Of a DNA stretch of 57,099 nucleotides, positions 27,438 through 35,346 are shown piece by piece. The notes below the pieces were generated by a model. The model did no database searches, had not been told where the DNA came from, and worked only from the letters and a program-made list of their open reading frames with translations. The stretch lies in the NCBI RefSeq assembly GCF_001500065.1, contig NZ_LQIN01000017.1, positions 1-57,099 on the forward strand. Reading direction: 5' to 3'. This DNA is from Mycobacterium sp. IS-3022. GTDB taxonomy: Bacteria; Actinomycetota; Actinomycetes; Mycobacteriales; Mycobacteriaceae. Every line of letters starts with the position of its first letter. The first letter of the stretch is position 1. Both the position numbers and the translations under genes were made by a program.

Positions 27438-28928
27438 ATGACTGCGGTTTCCGCAAGGGTGGCAGGCAGCTGGATCGACGGCGCTGCGGTGAGGGCCGGC
27501 GGAGCCGCCCACCGGGTGGTCGACCCCGCGACAGGCGACGTCGTAGCCGACTACGCGCTGGCCACTCCCGGCGACGTCGACACCGCGGTGGCGTCGGCGC
27601 GCGCCGCCTCGGCCGACTGGGCCACCGCCACGCCCGCGGACCGCTCGTCGGTTCTGTCCAACCTGGCGCGACTGGCCGACGAGTGCGCCGACACGCTGGT
27701 CGCCGAGGAGGTCAGCCAGACCGGCAAGCCGGTGCGGCTGGCCGCGGAGTTCGACGTGCCCGGCAGCGTCGACAACATCGACTTCTTCGCCGGCGCGGCC
27801 CGCCACCTGGACGGCAAGGCCAGCGCCGAGTACTCCGGGGACCACACGTCGAGCATCCGGCGCGAGGCGGTGGGCGTGGTCGCAACCATCACGCCGTGGA
27901 ACTATCCGCTGCAGATGGCGGTGTGGAAAGTGTTGCCCGCGTTGGCCGCCGGCTGCTCGGTGGTGATCAAGCCGTGCGAACTGACACCGTTGACGACGTT
28001 GACGCTGGCGCGGCTGGCCAAGGACGCCGGCGTGCCCGACGGCGTCTTGAACGTCGTCACCGGGTTGGGCGACGACGTGGGCGCAGCATTGGCCGGGCAT
28101 CGCGGCGTCGACCTCGTGACGTTCACCGGCTCGACTCCGGTCGGGCGCAAGGTGATGGCCGCGGCCGCGGCGCAGGGGCATCGGGTGCAGCTCGAATTGG
28201 GCGGCAAGGCGCCGTTCGTGGTGTTCGACGACGCCGACCTCGATGCGGCGATCCAGGGCGCGGCCGCCGGCGCGTTGATCAACACCGGCCAGGACTGCAC
28301 CGCGGCCACCCGGGCGATCGTCGCGCGCGAGCTCTACGACGACTTCGTCGCCGGCGTCCGCGAGGTGTTCACCAAAGTGGTCGTCGGCGATCCGCACGAC
28401 CCGGACACCGACCTCGGGCCGTTGATCTCCCTCGCACACCGCGCCAAGGTGGCGGGCATGGTGCAGCGGGCGCCCGGCGAGGGCGGGCGGATCGTCTGCG
28501 GCGGCTCGGCCCCGGATCGGCCCGGCGCGTTCTACCTGCCGACCGTGATCGCTGACGTCGACGAACGGTCGGAGGTGTACCGCGACGAGATCTTCGGGCC
28601 GGTGCTGACGGTGCGCCCGTTCACCGATGACGACGATGCGCTGCGACAGGCCAACGACACCGACTACGGCCTCGCCGCATCGGCGTGGACCCGCGACGTG
28701 TACCGCGCGCAGCGGGCGTTCCGCGAGATCAAGGCCGGCTGTGTGTGGATCAACGACCACATCCCGATCATCAGCGAGATGCCGCACGGCGGTGTCGGCG
28801 CCTCCGGGTTCGGCAAGGACATGAGTGACTACTCGCTCGAGGAGTATCTGACCGTCAAGCATGTGATGAGCGACATCACGGGCGTTGCCGAGAAGCCGTG
28901 GCATCGAACCGTTTTCGCCAAGCGCTAG
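27438..28928 (+). CDS. Gamma-aminobutyraldehyde dehydrogenase-like ALDH
   Basis: This 496-residue NAD(P)-dependent aldehyde dehydrogenase has ITPWNYPLQMAVWKVLPALA, the Rossmann region FTGSTPVGRKVM, the catalytic Glu in LELGGKAP and the catalytic Cys in INTGQDCTA. VWINDHIPIISEMPHGGVGASGFGKD near the C-terminus (key residues HGGVGASGFGKD) is characteristic of the aminobutyraldehyde/betaine aldehyde group. Divergent from the Lrp regulator and aminotransferase, it likely oxidises the aldehyde produced by that transaminase, for instance 4-aminobutanal to GABA (inference). Confidence 0.9.
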   Translation: MTAVSARVAGSWIDGAAVRAGGAAHRVVDPATGDVVADYALATPGDVDTAVASARAASADWATATPADRSSVLSNLARLADECADTLVAEEVSQTGKPVRLAAEFDVPGSVDNIDFFAGAARHLDGKASAEYSGDHTSSIRREAVGVVATITPWNYPLQMAVWKVLPALAAGCSVVIKPCELTPLTTLTLARLAKDAGVPDGVLNVVTGLGDDVGAALAGHRGVDLVTFTGSTPVGRKVMAAAAAQGHRVQLELGGKAPFVVFDDADLDAAIQGAAAGALINTGQDCTAATRAIVARELYDDFVAGVREVFTKVVVGDPHDPDTDLGPLISLAHRAKVAGMVQRAPGEGGRIVCGGSAPDRPGAFYLPTVIADVDERSEVYRDEIFGPVLTVRPFTDDDDALRQANDTDYGLAASAWTRDVYRAQRAFREIKAGCVWINDHIPIISEMPHGGVGASGFGKDMSDYSLEEYLTVKHVMSDITGVAEKPWHRTVFAKR

Positions 28929-28994
28929 CAGTGGTGTCTTCGAGTCCATGACACCCGATGCCGCCGCGGCGGGGGATACGCATATCGTGGTCCC

Positions 28995-29942
28995 ATGACC
29001 GCCAGCGCGCGGGTCGACGAGTTCGAGGAACTGCGGCCGCATCTGCTGTCCGTCGCCTACCGGCTCACGGGCACGGTGGCCGACGCCGAGGACATCGTCC
29101 AGGACGCCTGGCTGCGCTGGAGCGCCGCCGAACAGGAGTCGATCAGAGACCTACGGGCGTGGCTCACCACCGTCGTCAGCCGGCTCGGTCTGGACCGGTT
29201 GCGATCGGCGGCTCACCGGCGCGAAACGTATGTGGGCGAGTGGCTTCCGGAGCCCGTGGTCACTGCGCTCGACGGCGACGACCCGTTGGCGGCGGTGGTC
29301 GCCGGCGAGGATGCCCGGTTCGCCGCGATGGTGGTGCTCGAGCGGCTCACCCCGGACCAGCGGGTGGCATTCGTGCTGCACGACGGCTTCGCGGTGCCGT
29401 TCGGTGAGATCGCCGGGGTTCTGGGCGTCAACGAGGCGGCGGCGCGACAACTGGCGTCGCGCGCACGGCGCGCCGTGGCGGATGCGCCGCCCCCCGTACC
29501 CGACGACGCGCACAACCAGGTGGCCGGTGCGCTGCTGGCTGCGCTGGCCGCCGGCGACATGGAAGCCGTTGTGCAACTGCTGCATCCGGACGTCACGTTC
29601 ACCGGCGACTCGAACCGTCGGGCGCCGACCGCGGCACGCGTCATCCACGGCCCGGACAAGGTGGCCCGGTTCCTACTGGGCCTGGCCCGTCGCTACGGAC
29701 CCGGGTTCCTGTCGTCGAGCCAACTGGCGAACATCAACGGACAGCTGGGCAGTTACCTCGCCGGCTCTCCGGCCAGCGACGGCTATCCGGAAGTGATGCC
29801 GCGCGTCACGGCGATGACGGTGCGTGACGGCAAGGTGTGCGCGATCTGGGATATCGCCAACCCCGACAAGTTCACCGGCTCGCCGCTTCGCCCGAGCGCT
29901 CGTCGGAAGCCCATGGAACCCGGCATGCGTCACCCGAATTGA
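28995..29942 (+). CDS. sigJ: ECF sigma factor SigJ (ECF41 type)
   Basis: This 315-residue sigma factor has sigma2 (residues about 8-75: LLSVAYRLTGTVADAEDIVQ with the region 2 core, DAWLRW) and sigma4 (about 110-165: LTPDQRVAFVLHDGFAVPF then EIAGVLGVNEAAARQLASRA). The WLPEP motif lies between them. A C-terminal SnoaL-like domain (about 180-300) ends with the NPDKF motif typical of ECF41, where it regulates the sigma factor instead of an anti-sigma. It lies beside the Rv3329-type module, as sigJ (Rv3328c) does in M. tuberculosis. It converges on its probable target, the carboxymuconolactone decarboxylase gene, with a 71-base 3' overlap. Confidence 0.92.
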   Translation: MTASARVDEFEELRPHLLSVAYRLTGTVADAEDIVQDAWLRWSAAEQESIRDLRAWLTTVVSRLGLDRLRSAAHRRETYVGEWLPEPVVTALDGDDPLAAVVAGEDARFAAMVVLERLTPDQRVAFVLHDGFAVPFGEIAGVLGVNEAAARQLASRARRAVADAPPPVPDDAHNQVAGALLAALAAGDMEAVVQLLHPDVTFTGDSNRRAPTAARVIHGPDKVARFLLGLARRYGPGFLSSSQLANINGQLGSYLAGSPASDGYPEVMPRVTAMTVRDGKVCAIWDIANPDKFTGSPLRPSARRKPMEPGMRHPN

Positions 29943-30489
29943 AGCCCTGCTCGGTGATGCCCAGCGCGGAGTACATCCGCGCCCGCATGTTCTCCACGCC
30001 GATTTGGTAGGTCAGCTCGATGACGCCGTCGTCGCCGAACCGCCGCCTGAGGTCGTCGACCTGCTCGTCGGTGATGGTGTGCGGGTCGGTCGTCATCGCG
30101 TCGGCGTAGGCGATCGCGGCGCGCTCGTCGTCGGAGAACAGCGGGGAAGTGGCGTAGTCGTCGATGTGGTTGAGCCGGTCGACGTCCAGGCCGTCGAGGC
30201 GTTGCAGCATCGAGCCGAAGTCGACGCACCACGAGCAGCCGACCGTGCGGGCGGTCCAGAACACCGCCAGCTCGCGCACGCTCTTGGGCAGCTTCTTCGA
30301 CGCCGAGCCCAGCATGCCTTCGTGGACGACGTTGGCGATCATCAGGCGCGGGTGATGCGCGGCCACCGCGAACGGCTCCGGCACCTCGCCGAATCGGCGC
30401 CTGGCGACGCGGTAGAAGACCTTGGTGAGCAGCGAGGCGCGCTGCGGGGGTAGGGGTTCGATGCGGCTTTTCTGTGCTTTCTCGGTCAT
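29872..30489 (-). CDS. Carboxymuconolactone decarboxylase / AhpD-like protein, probable SigJ target
   Basis: This 205-residue helical protein contains the AhpD-like core RELAVFWTARTVGCSWCVDFGS with a CSWC motif and the helix DDERAAIAYADAMTTD. Such proteins are thiol peroxidase partners or decarboxylases. ECF41 sigma factor genes are typically adjacent to a carboxymuconolactone decarboxylase, oxidoreductase or epimerase gene (established), as here. A TGTCACA/CGTC promoter predicts initiation at about 30490, so the ATG at 30489 (leaderless) is preferred over 30495. The 3' end overlaps sigJ by 71 bases on the opposite strand. Confidence 0.85.
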   Translation of the reverse strand: MTEKAQKSRIEPLPPQRASLLTKVFYRVARRRFGEVPEPFAVAAHHPRLMIANVVHEGMLGSASKKLPKSVRELAVFWTARTVGCSWCVDFGSMLQRLDGLDVDRLNHIDDYATSPLFSDDERAAIAYADAMTTDPHTITDEQVDDLRRRFGDDGVIELTYQIGVENMRARMYSALGITEQGFNSGDACRVPWASDERSGEAASR

Positions 30490-30497
30490 ACCCATAC

Positions 30498-30524
30498 GAC
30501 GAGACAGCCGCCGGATGTGTGACA
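30498..30524 (-). promoter_or_regulatory. ECF41/SigJ-type promoter
   Basis: On the minus strand TGTCACA (30524-30518) and CGTC (30501-30498) are separated by 16 bases. These are the -35 and -10 elements reported for ECF41 sigma factors. The expected transcription start falls at or next to the ATG of the decarboxylase-like gene at 30489. No equivalent was found upstream of sigJ itself. Confidence 0.65.
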
Positions 30525-30531
30525 ACAGTCT

Positions 30532-30549
30532 CGGCGAGCGTGCTCGCCG
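30532..30549. repeat. Perfect 18 bp inverted repeat
   Basis: CGGCGAGC-GT-GCTCGCCG lies 8 bases upstream of the SigJ-type -35 element. It may be an operator for a second regulator of the decarboxylase-like gene or a structured element. The stretch from here to the start of the next gene at 30713 has no other feature apart from its ribosome site. Confidence 0.4.
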
Positions 30550-30712
30550 CCGACGTAACGCCGGGCAGGCCATGGCCCGATAACTCAGTGAGATCGATCA
30601 AGTCTGTCCAGGCCGGACTCGGAGCCGCCGCGGCGGCGACATCAGACTTGGCGGACGGTCGGGGTTGTCCCTCTCATTTTCCTGCTCATGTCGGGGAGAC
30701 GAGGAGTCACAC

Positions 30713-31114
30713 ATGAACCTCAAGAAAGTCCTCAAGAATGCCACTGCCCACGGCGCCGTCGCCGTCGTGCTCGGTGGTGCTGCGCTGGGAACCGGCGCCG
30801 TGACGGCCAACGCTGACCCCGACTGGGGGCCGCGCGACCACGACGAGTGGGTCGACGACTGGCAGTACGACCGTGACTGGAAGTGGAACCGGTGGAACGA
30901 CCACGACTGGGACAAGTGGTGGAAGGTCAACAAGTGGCGCAACGACGACCGCCCGCCGTGGGGCTGGGGCCGTCCGCCCGCCGTGCAATGGCGCGGGCAT
31001 CCGCCGCAGTGGATCGACTACTGGGGCTACCGCGTGCACCCCGTCTGGGATCCGGGCTTCAAGGCCTTCGGCTTCTGGCTCTTCGGAGTCTTCATCCCGG
31101 TGATCGTCGTCTAG
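30713..31114 (+). CDS. Tryptophan-rich exported protein
   Basis: This 133-residue protein starts with a signal peptide (MNLKKVLKNATAHGAVAVVL, core to GTGAVTANA, cleavage near ANA-DP). The mature part holds 17 tryptophans, mostly in charged dipeptides such as DW, KW and RW (residues about 36-80), then Pro/Trp-rich WGWGRPP. A hydrophobic C-terminus FGFWLFGVFIPVIVV may contact the membrane. The ATG follows GAGGAG. It has no cysteines. No family is recognised; the Trp/Asp pattern suggests binding to a carbohydrate or lipid surface of the envelope (speculation). Confidence 0.75.
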   Translation: MNLKKVLKNATAHGAVAVVLGGAALGTGAVTANADPDWGPRDHDEWVDDWQYDRDWKWNRWNDHDWDKWWKVNKWRNDDRPPWGWGRPPAVQWRGHPPQWIDYWGYRVHPVWDPGFKAFGFWLFGVFIPVIVV

Positions 31115-31122
31115 CGAAATCC

Positions 31123-31902
31123 CTAGCGCGCGAACATCAGCGCCCGCTTGACCTCCTGGATCGCCTGGGTGACCTGGATGCCGCGCGGACACGACTCGGT
31201 GCAGTTGAACGTGGTGCGGCAGCGCCACACGCCGTCGACCTCGTTGAGGATGTCGAGTCGCTCGGCGGCGGCCTCGTCGCGGCTGTCGAAGATGAACCGG
31301 TGTGCGTTGACGATCGCGGCGGGTCCGAAGTAGCTGCCCTCGCTCCAGTAGATCGGGCAACTCGTGGTGCAGCACGCGCACAGGATGCACTTGGTGGTGT
31401 CGTCGTAGCGGGCGCGGTCGGTCTGGCTCTGGATGCGTTCGCGGGTCGGCGGGTTGCCGCTGGTGATCAGGTAGGGCTTGATCGCGCGGTAGGCGTCGAA
31501 GAACGGCTCCATGTCGACCACGAGGTCCTTTTCCACGGGCAGTCCGCGGATCGGCTCGATCGTGATCGTCAGTTGCTTCTTCGGATTCTTCGGCAGCATG
31601 TCGCGCATCAGCACCTTGCACGCCAGCCGGTTGACGCCGTTGATCCGCATCGCGTCCGAACCGCACACGCCGTGCGCGCACGACCGGCGGAACGTCAACG
31701 TGCCGTCCAGATACCACTTGACGTAGTGCAGCAGGTTGAGCAGCCGGTCGGTCGGCAGGCAGGGCACCCGGAAGCTCTGCCAGCCGGCCGTGTCCGGGTC
31801 CTCGGGGTTGAATCGCGCGATCTTCAGCGTCACCATCACCGCGCCCTCCGGCACGGGCGGCAAAGGCGCTTCGGTCTTTTCGACGTCAGGTGCGATAGTC
31901 AT
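31123..31902 (-). CDS. sdhB: Succinate dehydrogenase iron-sulfur subunit
   Basis: This 259-residue subunit carries the three iron-sulfur clusters of complex II. The [2Fe-2S] ligands are in RRSCAHGVCGSDAM and ACKVLM; the C-terminal ferredoxin-like part has CILCACCTTSCP and CRTTFNCTESCPRG for the [4Fe-4S] and [3Fe-4S] clusters. It passes electrons from SdhA to the quinone site formed with SdhC and SdhD. Its start overlaps the sdhA stop by one base (TGATG). Order sdhCDAB matches Rv3316-Rv3319. Confidence 0.96.
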   Translation of the reverse strand: MTIAPDVEKTEAPLPPVPEGAVMVTLKIARFNPEDPDTAGWQSFRVPCLPTDRLLNLLHYVKWYLDGTLTFRRSCAHGVCGSDAMRINGVNRLACKVLMRDMLPKNPKKQLTITIEPIRGLPVEKDLVVDMEPFFDAYRAIKPYLITSGNPPTRERIQSQTDRARYDDTTKCILCACCTTSCPIYWSEGSYFGPAAIVNAHRFIFDSRDEAAAERLDILNEVDGVWRCRTTFNCTESCPRGIQVTQAIQEVKRALMFAR

Positions 31903-33656
31903 CAGTACTTCCGTTCCATCGGCTCATACCGGGTCTGCACCACCGGCTTGTAGTCCAACCGGATGTCGGACAGCAGGTCCGTGCCCTGCTTGTACGCCAT
32001 GGTGTGGCGCATGTAGTTGGTGTCGTCGCGGTTGGGGTAGTCCTCGCGAGCATGCCCGCCGCGGGACTCCTTGCGGTTCAGCGCTCCGACGACGGTGACC
32101 TCGGCGAGTTCCAGCAGGAAGCCCAACTCGATCGCCTCGAGCAGATCGCTGTTGTACCGCTTGCCCTTGTCCTGCACCGTGATCCGCCCGTACCGCTCCT
32201 TGAGCGCATGGATGTCGGTCAGCGCCTGCTTGAGTGTTTCCTCGGTGCGGAACACCGCGGCGTTGTTGTCCATCGACTGCTGCAGTGCACCGCGGATGTC
32301 GGCGACGCGTTCGTTTCCGTGCTCGCTCAGGATGTCGCCGACCCAGTCGACCACCATGCCCGCCGGGTTGTCCGGCAGGTCGACGTGATCGTGTCCCAAC
32401 GCGTAGTTGGCCGCGGCGATACCCGCACGACGGCCGAACACGTTGATGTCCAGCAGCGAGTTGGTGCCCAGCCGGTTGGCGCCGTGCACGGACACGCACG
32501 CGCATTCACCCGCGGCGTACAGGCCCGGGATGATCGTCGTGTTGTCGCGCAACACCTGGCCGTTGACCGTCGTCGGGATGCCGCCCATGACGTAGTGGCA
32601 CGTCGGATACACCGGCACCAGTTCCTTCACCGGGTCGACGCCCAGGTAGGTGCGGGCGAACTCGGTGATGTCGGGCAGTTTCGCCTCGAGCAGGTCCTCG
32701 CCGAGGTGGCGCACGTCGATGTAGACGTAGTCCTTGTTCGGACCCGCGCCGCGGCCCTCGAGCACCTCGAGCACCATCGACCGGGCGACGATGTCGCGGG
32801 GGGCGAGGTCGACGATCGTCGGCGCGTAGCGCTCCATGAACCGCTCGCCGTCGGCATTCAAGAGCCGCCCGCCCTCGCCGCGCACCGCCTCGGAGATCAG
32901 AATGCCCAGGCCCGCCAGGCCGGTTGGATGGAACTGATGAAACTCCATGTCCTCCAACGGAAGTCCCTTGCGGAACACGATGCCCAGGCCGTCACCGGTG
33001 AGCGTGTGGGCGTTGGAGGTGGTCTTGTACATCCGGCCCGACCCACCGGTGGCGAACACGATCGCCTTGGCGTGGAAGATGTGGATGTCGCCAGTGGCCA
33101 ACTCGTAGGCGATGACGCCGGTGGCCACGGGCCCGCCCTGAGTCTCGGTCATCGCGATGTCCAGCGCGTAGAACTCGTTGAAGAACTCGACGTCGTGTTT
33201 GACGCAGTTCTGGTACAGCGTCTGCAGGATCATGTGGCCGGTGCGGTCGGCGGCGTAACAGGCCCGGCGCACCGGAGCCTTGCCGTGGTCGCGGGTGTGC
33301 CCGCCGAACCTGCGCTGGTCGATGCGGCCCTCGGGGGTCCGGTTGAACGGCATCCCCATCTTCTCGAGGTCGAGCACCGCGTCGATGGCCTCGCGGCACA
33401 TGATCTCGACCGCATCCTGGTCGGCGAGGTAGTCGCCACCCTTGACGGTGTCGAACGTGTGCCACTCCCAGTTGTCCTCCTCGACGTTGGCCAGCGCCGC
33501 GCACATGCCGCCCTGCGCCGCGCCGGTATGGCTGCGCGTCGGGTACAGCTTGGTCAGCACTGCCGTGCGGGCTCGCGGGCCGGCCTCGACCGCGGCGCGC
33601 ATACCGGCCCCGCCCGCGCCGACGATCACGACGTCGTAGCGATGTTCAACAATCAT
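31902..33656 (-). CDS. sdhA: Succinate dehydrogenase flavoprotein subunit
   Basis: This 584-residue flavoprotein oxidises succinate to fumarate. The FAD loop is DVVIVGAGGAGMRAAVEA, and the FAD-attachment histidine is in TRSHTGAAQGGMCAAL. Catalytic residues lie in RRFGGHTRDHGKAPVRRACY (His and Arg) and PTCHYVMGGIPT. HGANRLGTNSLLDINVFGRRAG closes the FAD domain. It lies 14 bases after sdhD and is coupled to sdhB. Length is standard. Confidence 0.97.
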   Translation of the reverse strand: MIVEHRYDVVIVGAGGAGMRAAVEAGPRARTAVLTKLYPTRSHTGAAQGGMCAALANVEEDNWEWHTFDTVKGGDYLADQDAVEIMCREAIDAVLDLEKMGMPFNRTPEGRIDQRRFGGHTRDHGKAPVRRACYAADRTGHMILQTLYQNCVKHDVEFFNEFYALDIAMTETQGGPVATGVIAYELATGDIHIFHAKAIVFATGGSGRMYKTTSNAHTLTGDGLGIVFRKGLPLEDMEFHQFHPTGLAGLGILISEAVRGEGGRLLNADGERFMERYAPTIVDLAPRDIVARSMVLEVLEGRGAGPNKDYVYIDVRHLGEDLLEAKLPDITEFARTYLGVDPVKELVPVYPTCHYVMGGIPTTVNGQVLRDNTTIIPGLYAAGECACVSVHGANRLGTNSLLDINVFGRRAGIAAANYALGHDHVDLPDNPAGMVVDWVGDILSEHGNERVADIRGALQQSMDNNAAVFRTEETLKQALTDIHALKERYGRITVQDKGKRYNSDLLEAIELGFLLELAEVTVVGALNRKESRGGHAREDYPNRDDTNYMRHTMAYKQGTDLLSDIRLDYKPVVQTRYEPMERKY

Positions 33657-33670
33657 TTACAGACTCGCCC

Positions 33671-34177
33671 TCATGAGATGTTCGCGTCGAAGGTGACCAA
33701 CACGTAGCTGCCCAGCACCAGGGTGAACCCCGTGGCCAGCAGCAGCAGCGAGTTCAGCCAGAACTTCGTGGTGTTCTTGCGCGCGTAGTCGCCGATGATG
33801 GTGCGCAGGCCGTTGGCGCCGTGCAGTTGGGCCAGCCACAGCAGCGCCATGTCCCAGATCTGCCAGAACGGCGAGGCCCAGCGCTCGGCGACATAGTTGA
33901 AGTCGATGCGGTAGACCCCGTCCTCCCACATCAGCATCACGAACAGGTGGCCGAGCGCGAGAAAGACAAGGGCGACACCCGAAAAACGCATGAACAGCCA
34001 CGCGTACTTCTCGAAGTACGGGATGCCGCGCGGCCGCCGCGGCGCCCGCGGATGGTCCAGGCCGGCCGGCCGGTCGTGCTCCTTCTCCATCACCGGCGCG
34101 ATGCGTCCCTCGCGGTGATGCGGAGTCCAGGCCTTCTTCGCCGCCTTCTCCGCGGCCCCGCCCGTCGGCGCGCTCAC
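33671..34177 (-). CDS. sdhD: Succinate dehydrogenase membrane anchor SdhD
   Basis: This 168-residue membrane anchor begins at a GTG that overlaps the sdhC stop (GTGA). A hydrophilic N-terminus of about 60 residues is followed by three membrane helices: FMRFSGVALVFLALGHLFVM with the haem/quinone His, FWQIWDMALLWLAQLHGANG with a second His, and FWLNSLLLLATGFTLVLGSY. The helical HGANGLRTIIGDYAR is typical of actinobacterial SdhD. It anchors SdhAB and helps form the menaquinone site. Confidence 0.92.
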   Translation of the reverse strand: MSAPTGGAAEKAAKKAWTPHHREGRIAPVMEKEHDRPAGLDHPRAPRRPRGIPYFEKYAWLFMRFSGVALVFLALGHLFVMLMWEDGVYRIDFNYVAERWASPFWQIWDMALLWLAQLHGANGLRTIIGDYARKNTTKFWLNSLLLLATGFTLVLGSYVLVTFDANIS

Positions 34178-34614
34178 AGGAACCGCTCCGCCATGTGCAT
34201 CCCGATCACACCGAGCGACGGAATGAAGATGGCCAGGAAGACGCCGATGACGATCCACAGCATCACCCGCTGGTAGCGCGCACCGTACTGCCAGAAGTCG
34301 ATCAGGATGACCCGGATCCCGTTGAGGGCGTGATAGAGCACCGCGACGACGAGGCCGATCTCCATCAACCCGATCAGCGGGGTCTTGTAGGTCTCGATGA
34401 CCTCGTTGTAGGCCTGCGGGCTCACGCGCACCAGCGCGGTGTCGAGCACGTGGACGAACAGAAAGAAGAAGATCGTCGCGCCCGTGATGCGGTGAAGGAC
34501 CCAGGACCACATCGCGGGATCGCCGCGGTAGAGGGTGCGCCTGCGCGGCGGTCGCGATCGCGGAGCCGGCACCGCCGGGCCCCCGGGCGCCAGCCCGGAA
34601 GTTTGAGTACTCAT
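34174..34614 (-). CDS. sdhC: Succinate dehydrogenase cytochrome b subunit SdhC
   Basis: This 146-residue subunit has the signature MWSWVLHRITGATIFFFLFVHVLDTAL (parts: HRITG with haem-region His, FVHVLD), then helices around LMEIGLVVAVLYHALNGIRVILIDFW and the C-terminal VMLWIVIGVFLAIFIPSLG. The ATG at 34614 is preceded by GGAGG four bases away. First gene of sdhCDAB, divergent from cdd; the promoter must lie in the 240-base gap. Confidence 0.94.
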   Translation of the reverse strand: MSTQTSGLAPGGPAVPAPRSRPPRRRTLYRGDPAMWSWVLHRITGATIFFFLFVHVLDTALVRVSPQAYNEVIETYKTPLIGLMEIGLVVAVLYHALNGIRVILIDFWQYGARYQRVMLWIVIGVFLAIFIPSLGVIGMHMAERFL

Positions 34615-34711
34615 CTGGCCTCCAACGCCTTCTGTGGACGTTTGGGCTTTCGAGCTGCACCGGGCGGCGACTTGGACCGGTTCGCGCACTTCACCCAAAC
34701 CTCGGGGCGAC

Positions 34712-34750
34712 TCTAAACCCAGTTGTACTGCTAAACGAACTACGGTTTAG
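34712..34750. promoter_or_regulatory. CTAAAC/GTTTAG sites between sdhC and cdd
   Basis: The gap 34615-34854 has no gene. It holds CTAAAC at 34712-34717, CTAAAC at 34731-34736 and GTTTAG at 34745-34750; the last two form an inverted repeat with an 8-base centre. The sites are upstream of sdhC and could bind a regulator of sdhCDAB or cdd. The regulator is unknown. Confidence 0.3.
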
Positions 34751-34854
34751 CCGTCGATGTCCTGAAAAGCGCCGAAGTTAGGGTTACCTATGCTGAAAGC
34801 GGCTCCGCGCGCGGGACTTCGGAATGCATTCAGGATCGGCCCGGCGGGGGTAAC

Positions 34855-35265
34855 ATGACAACGGAAATCGACTGGAAGATGCTGCGGCACAAAGCAATTG
34901 GAGCCGCACAAACCGCTTATGCGCCCTATTCGGGCTTCTCGGTCGGTGCGGCGGCGTTGGTCGACGACGGCCGCGTGGTGGCCGGCTGCAATGTGGAAAA
35001 TGTCTCATATGGCCTAGGTCTCTGTGCCGAGTGCGCAGTGGTCTGCCACCTACATTCCAGCGGCGGCGGACGGCTTGTCGCGCTGTCGTGCGTCGACGCG
35101 GCGGGCCAGGTGCTGATGCCGTGCGGGCGGTGCCGCCAGGTGCTGCTCGAGCACGGCGGGCCGGAAATGCTCATCGACCATCCGCAGGGTCCGCGCACGC
35201 TGAGCGACCTACTGCCCGACGCGTTCGGGCCGCAGGATCTGGCCCGGCGTGGCCTGGGGACTTGA
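34855..35265 (+). CDS. cdd: Cytidine deaminase
   Basis: This 136-residue homotetrameric zinc enzyme converts cytidine and deoxycytidine to uridine forms. The signature is GCNVENVSYGLGLCAECAVV, with the catalytic Glu in CAECA and the zinc Cys, and PCGRCRQVL with the two other zinc cysteines. APYSGFSVGAAAL is the substrate loop. Length is typical. It opens the salvage group cdd-deoA-add, the order Rv3315c-Rv3314c-Rv3313c. Confidence 0.96.
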   Translation: MTTEIDWKMLRHKAIGAAQTAYAPYSGFSVGAAALVDDGRVVAGCNVENVSYGLGLCAECAVVCHLHSSGGGRLVALSCVDAAGQVLMPCGRCRQVLLEHGGPEMLIDHPQGPRTLSDLLPDAFGPQDLARRGLGT

Positions 35266-35267
35266 AT

Positions 35268-35291
35268 CGCCGAACGTGGGTTACCGGCACG
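35268..35291 (+). repeat. 24-base motif shared with the trpS leader
   Basis: This stretch (CGCCGAACGTGGGTTACCGG then CACG) starts three bases after the cdd stop codon and ends 55 bases before the deoA start. Against 19534-19557 it differs at two positions (C/G and T/G). It may be a promoter or regulator site for deoA or a dispersed intergenic repeat. Confidence 0.5.
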
Positions 35292-35346
35292 AAATCCGGC
35301 CGGAGTGCGTGCCTTGATCCCACAGCGGGTGGAGAAGGGAAACACC

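Noticed and set aside
34777..34792. TTAGGGTTACCTAT, resembling an IdeR/iron box
   Set aside because: Only TAGG-GTTA-CCTA is symmetric; the full 19-base IdeR consensus is not met and the stretch may simply be a -10 region of cdd.
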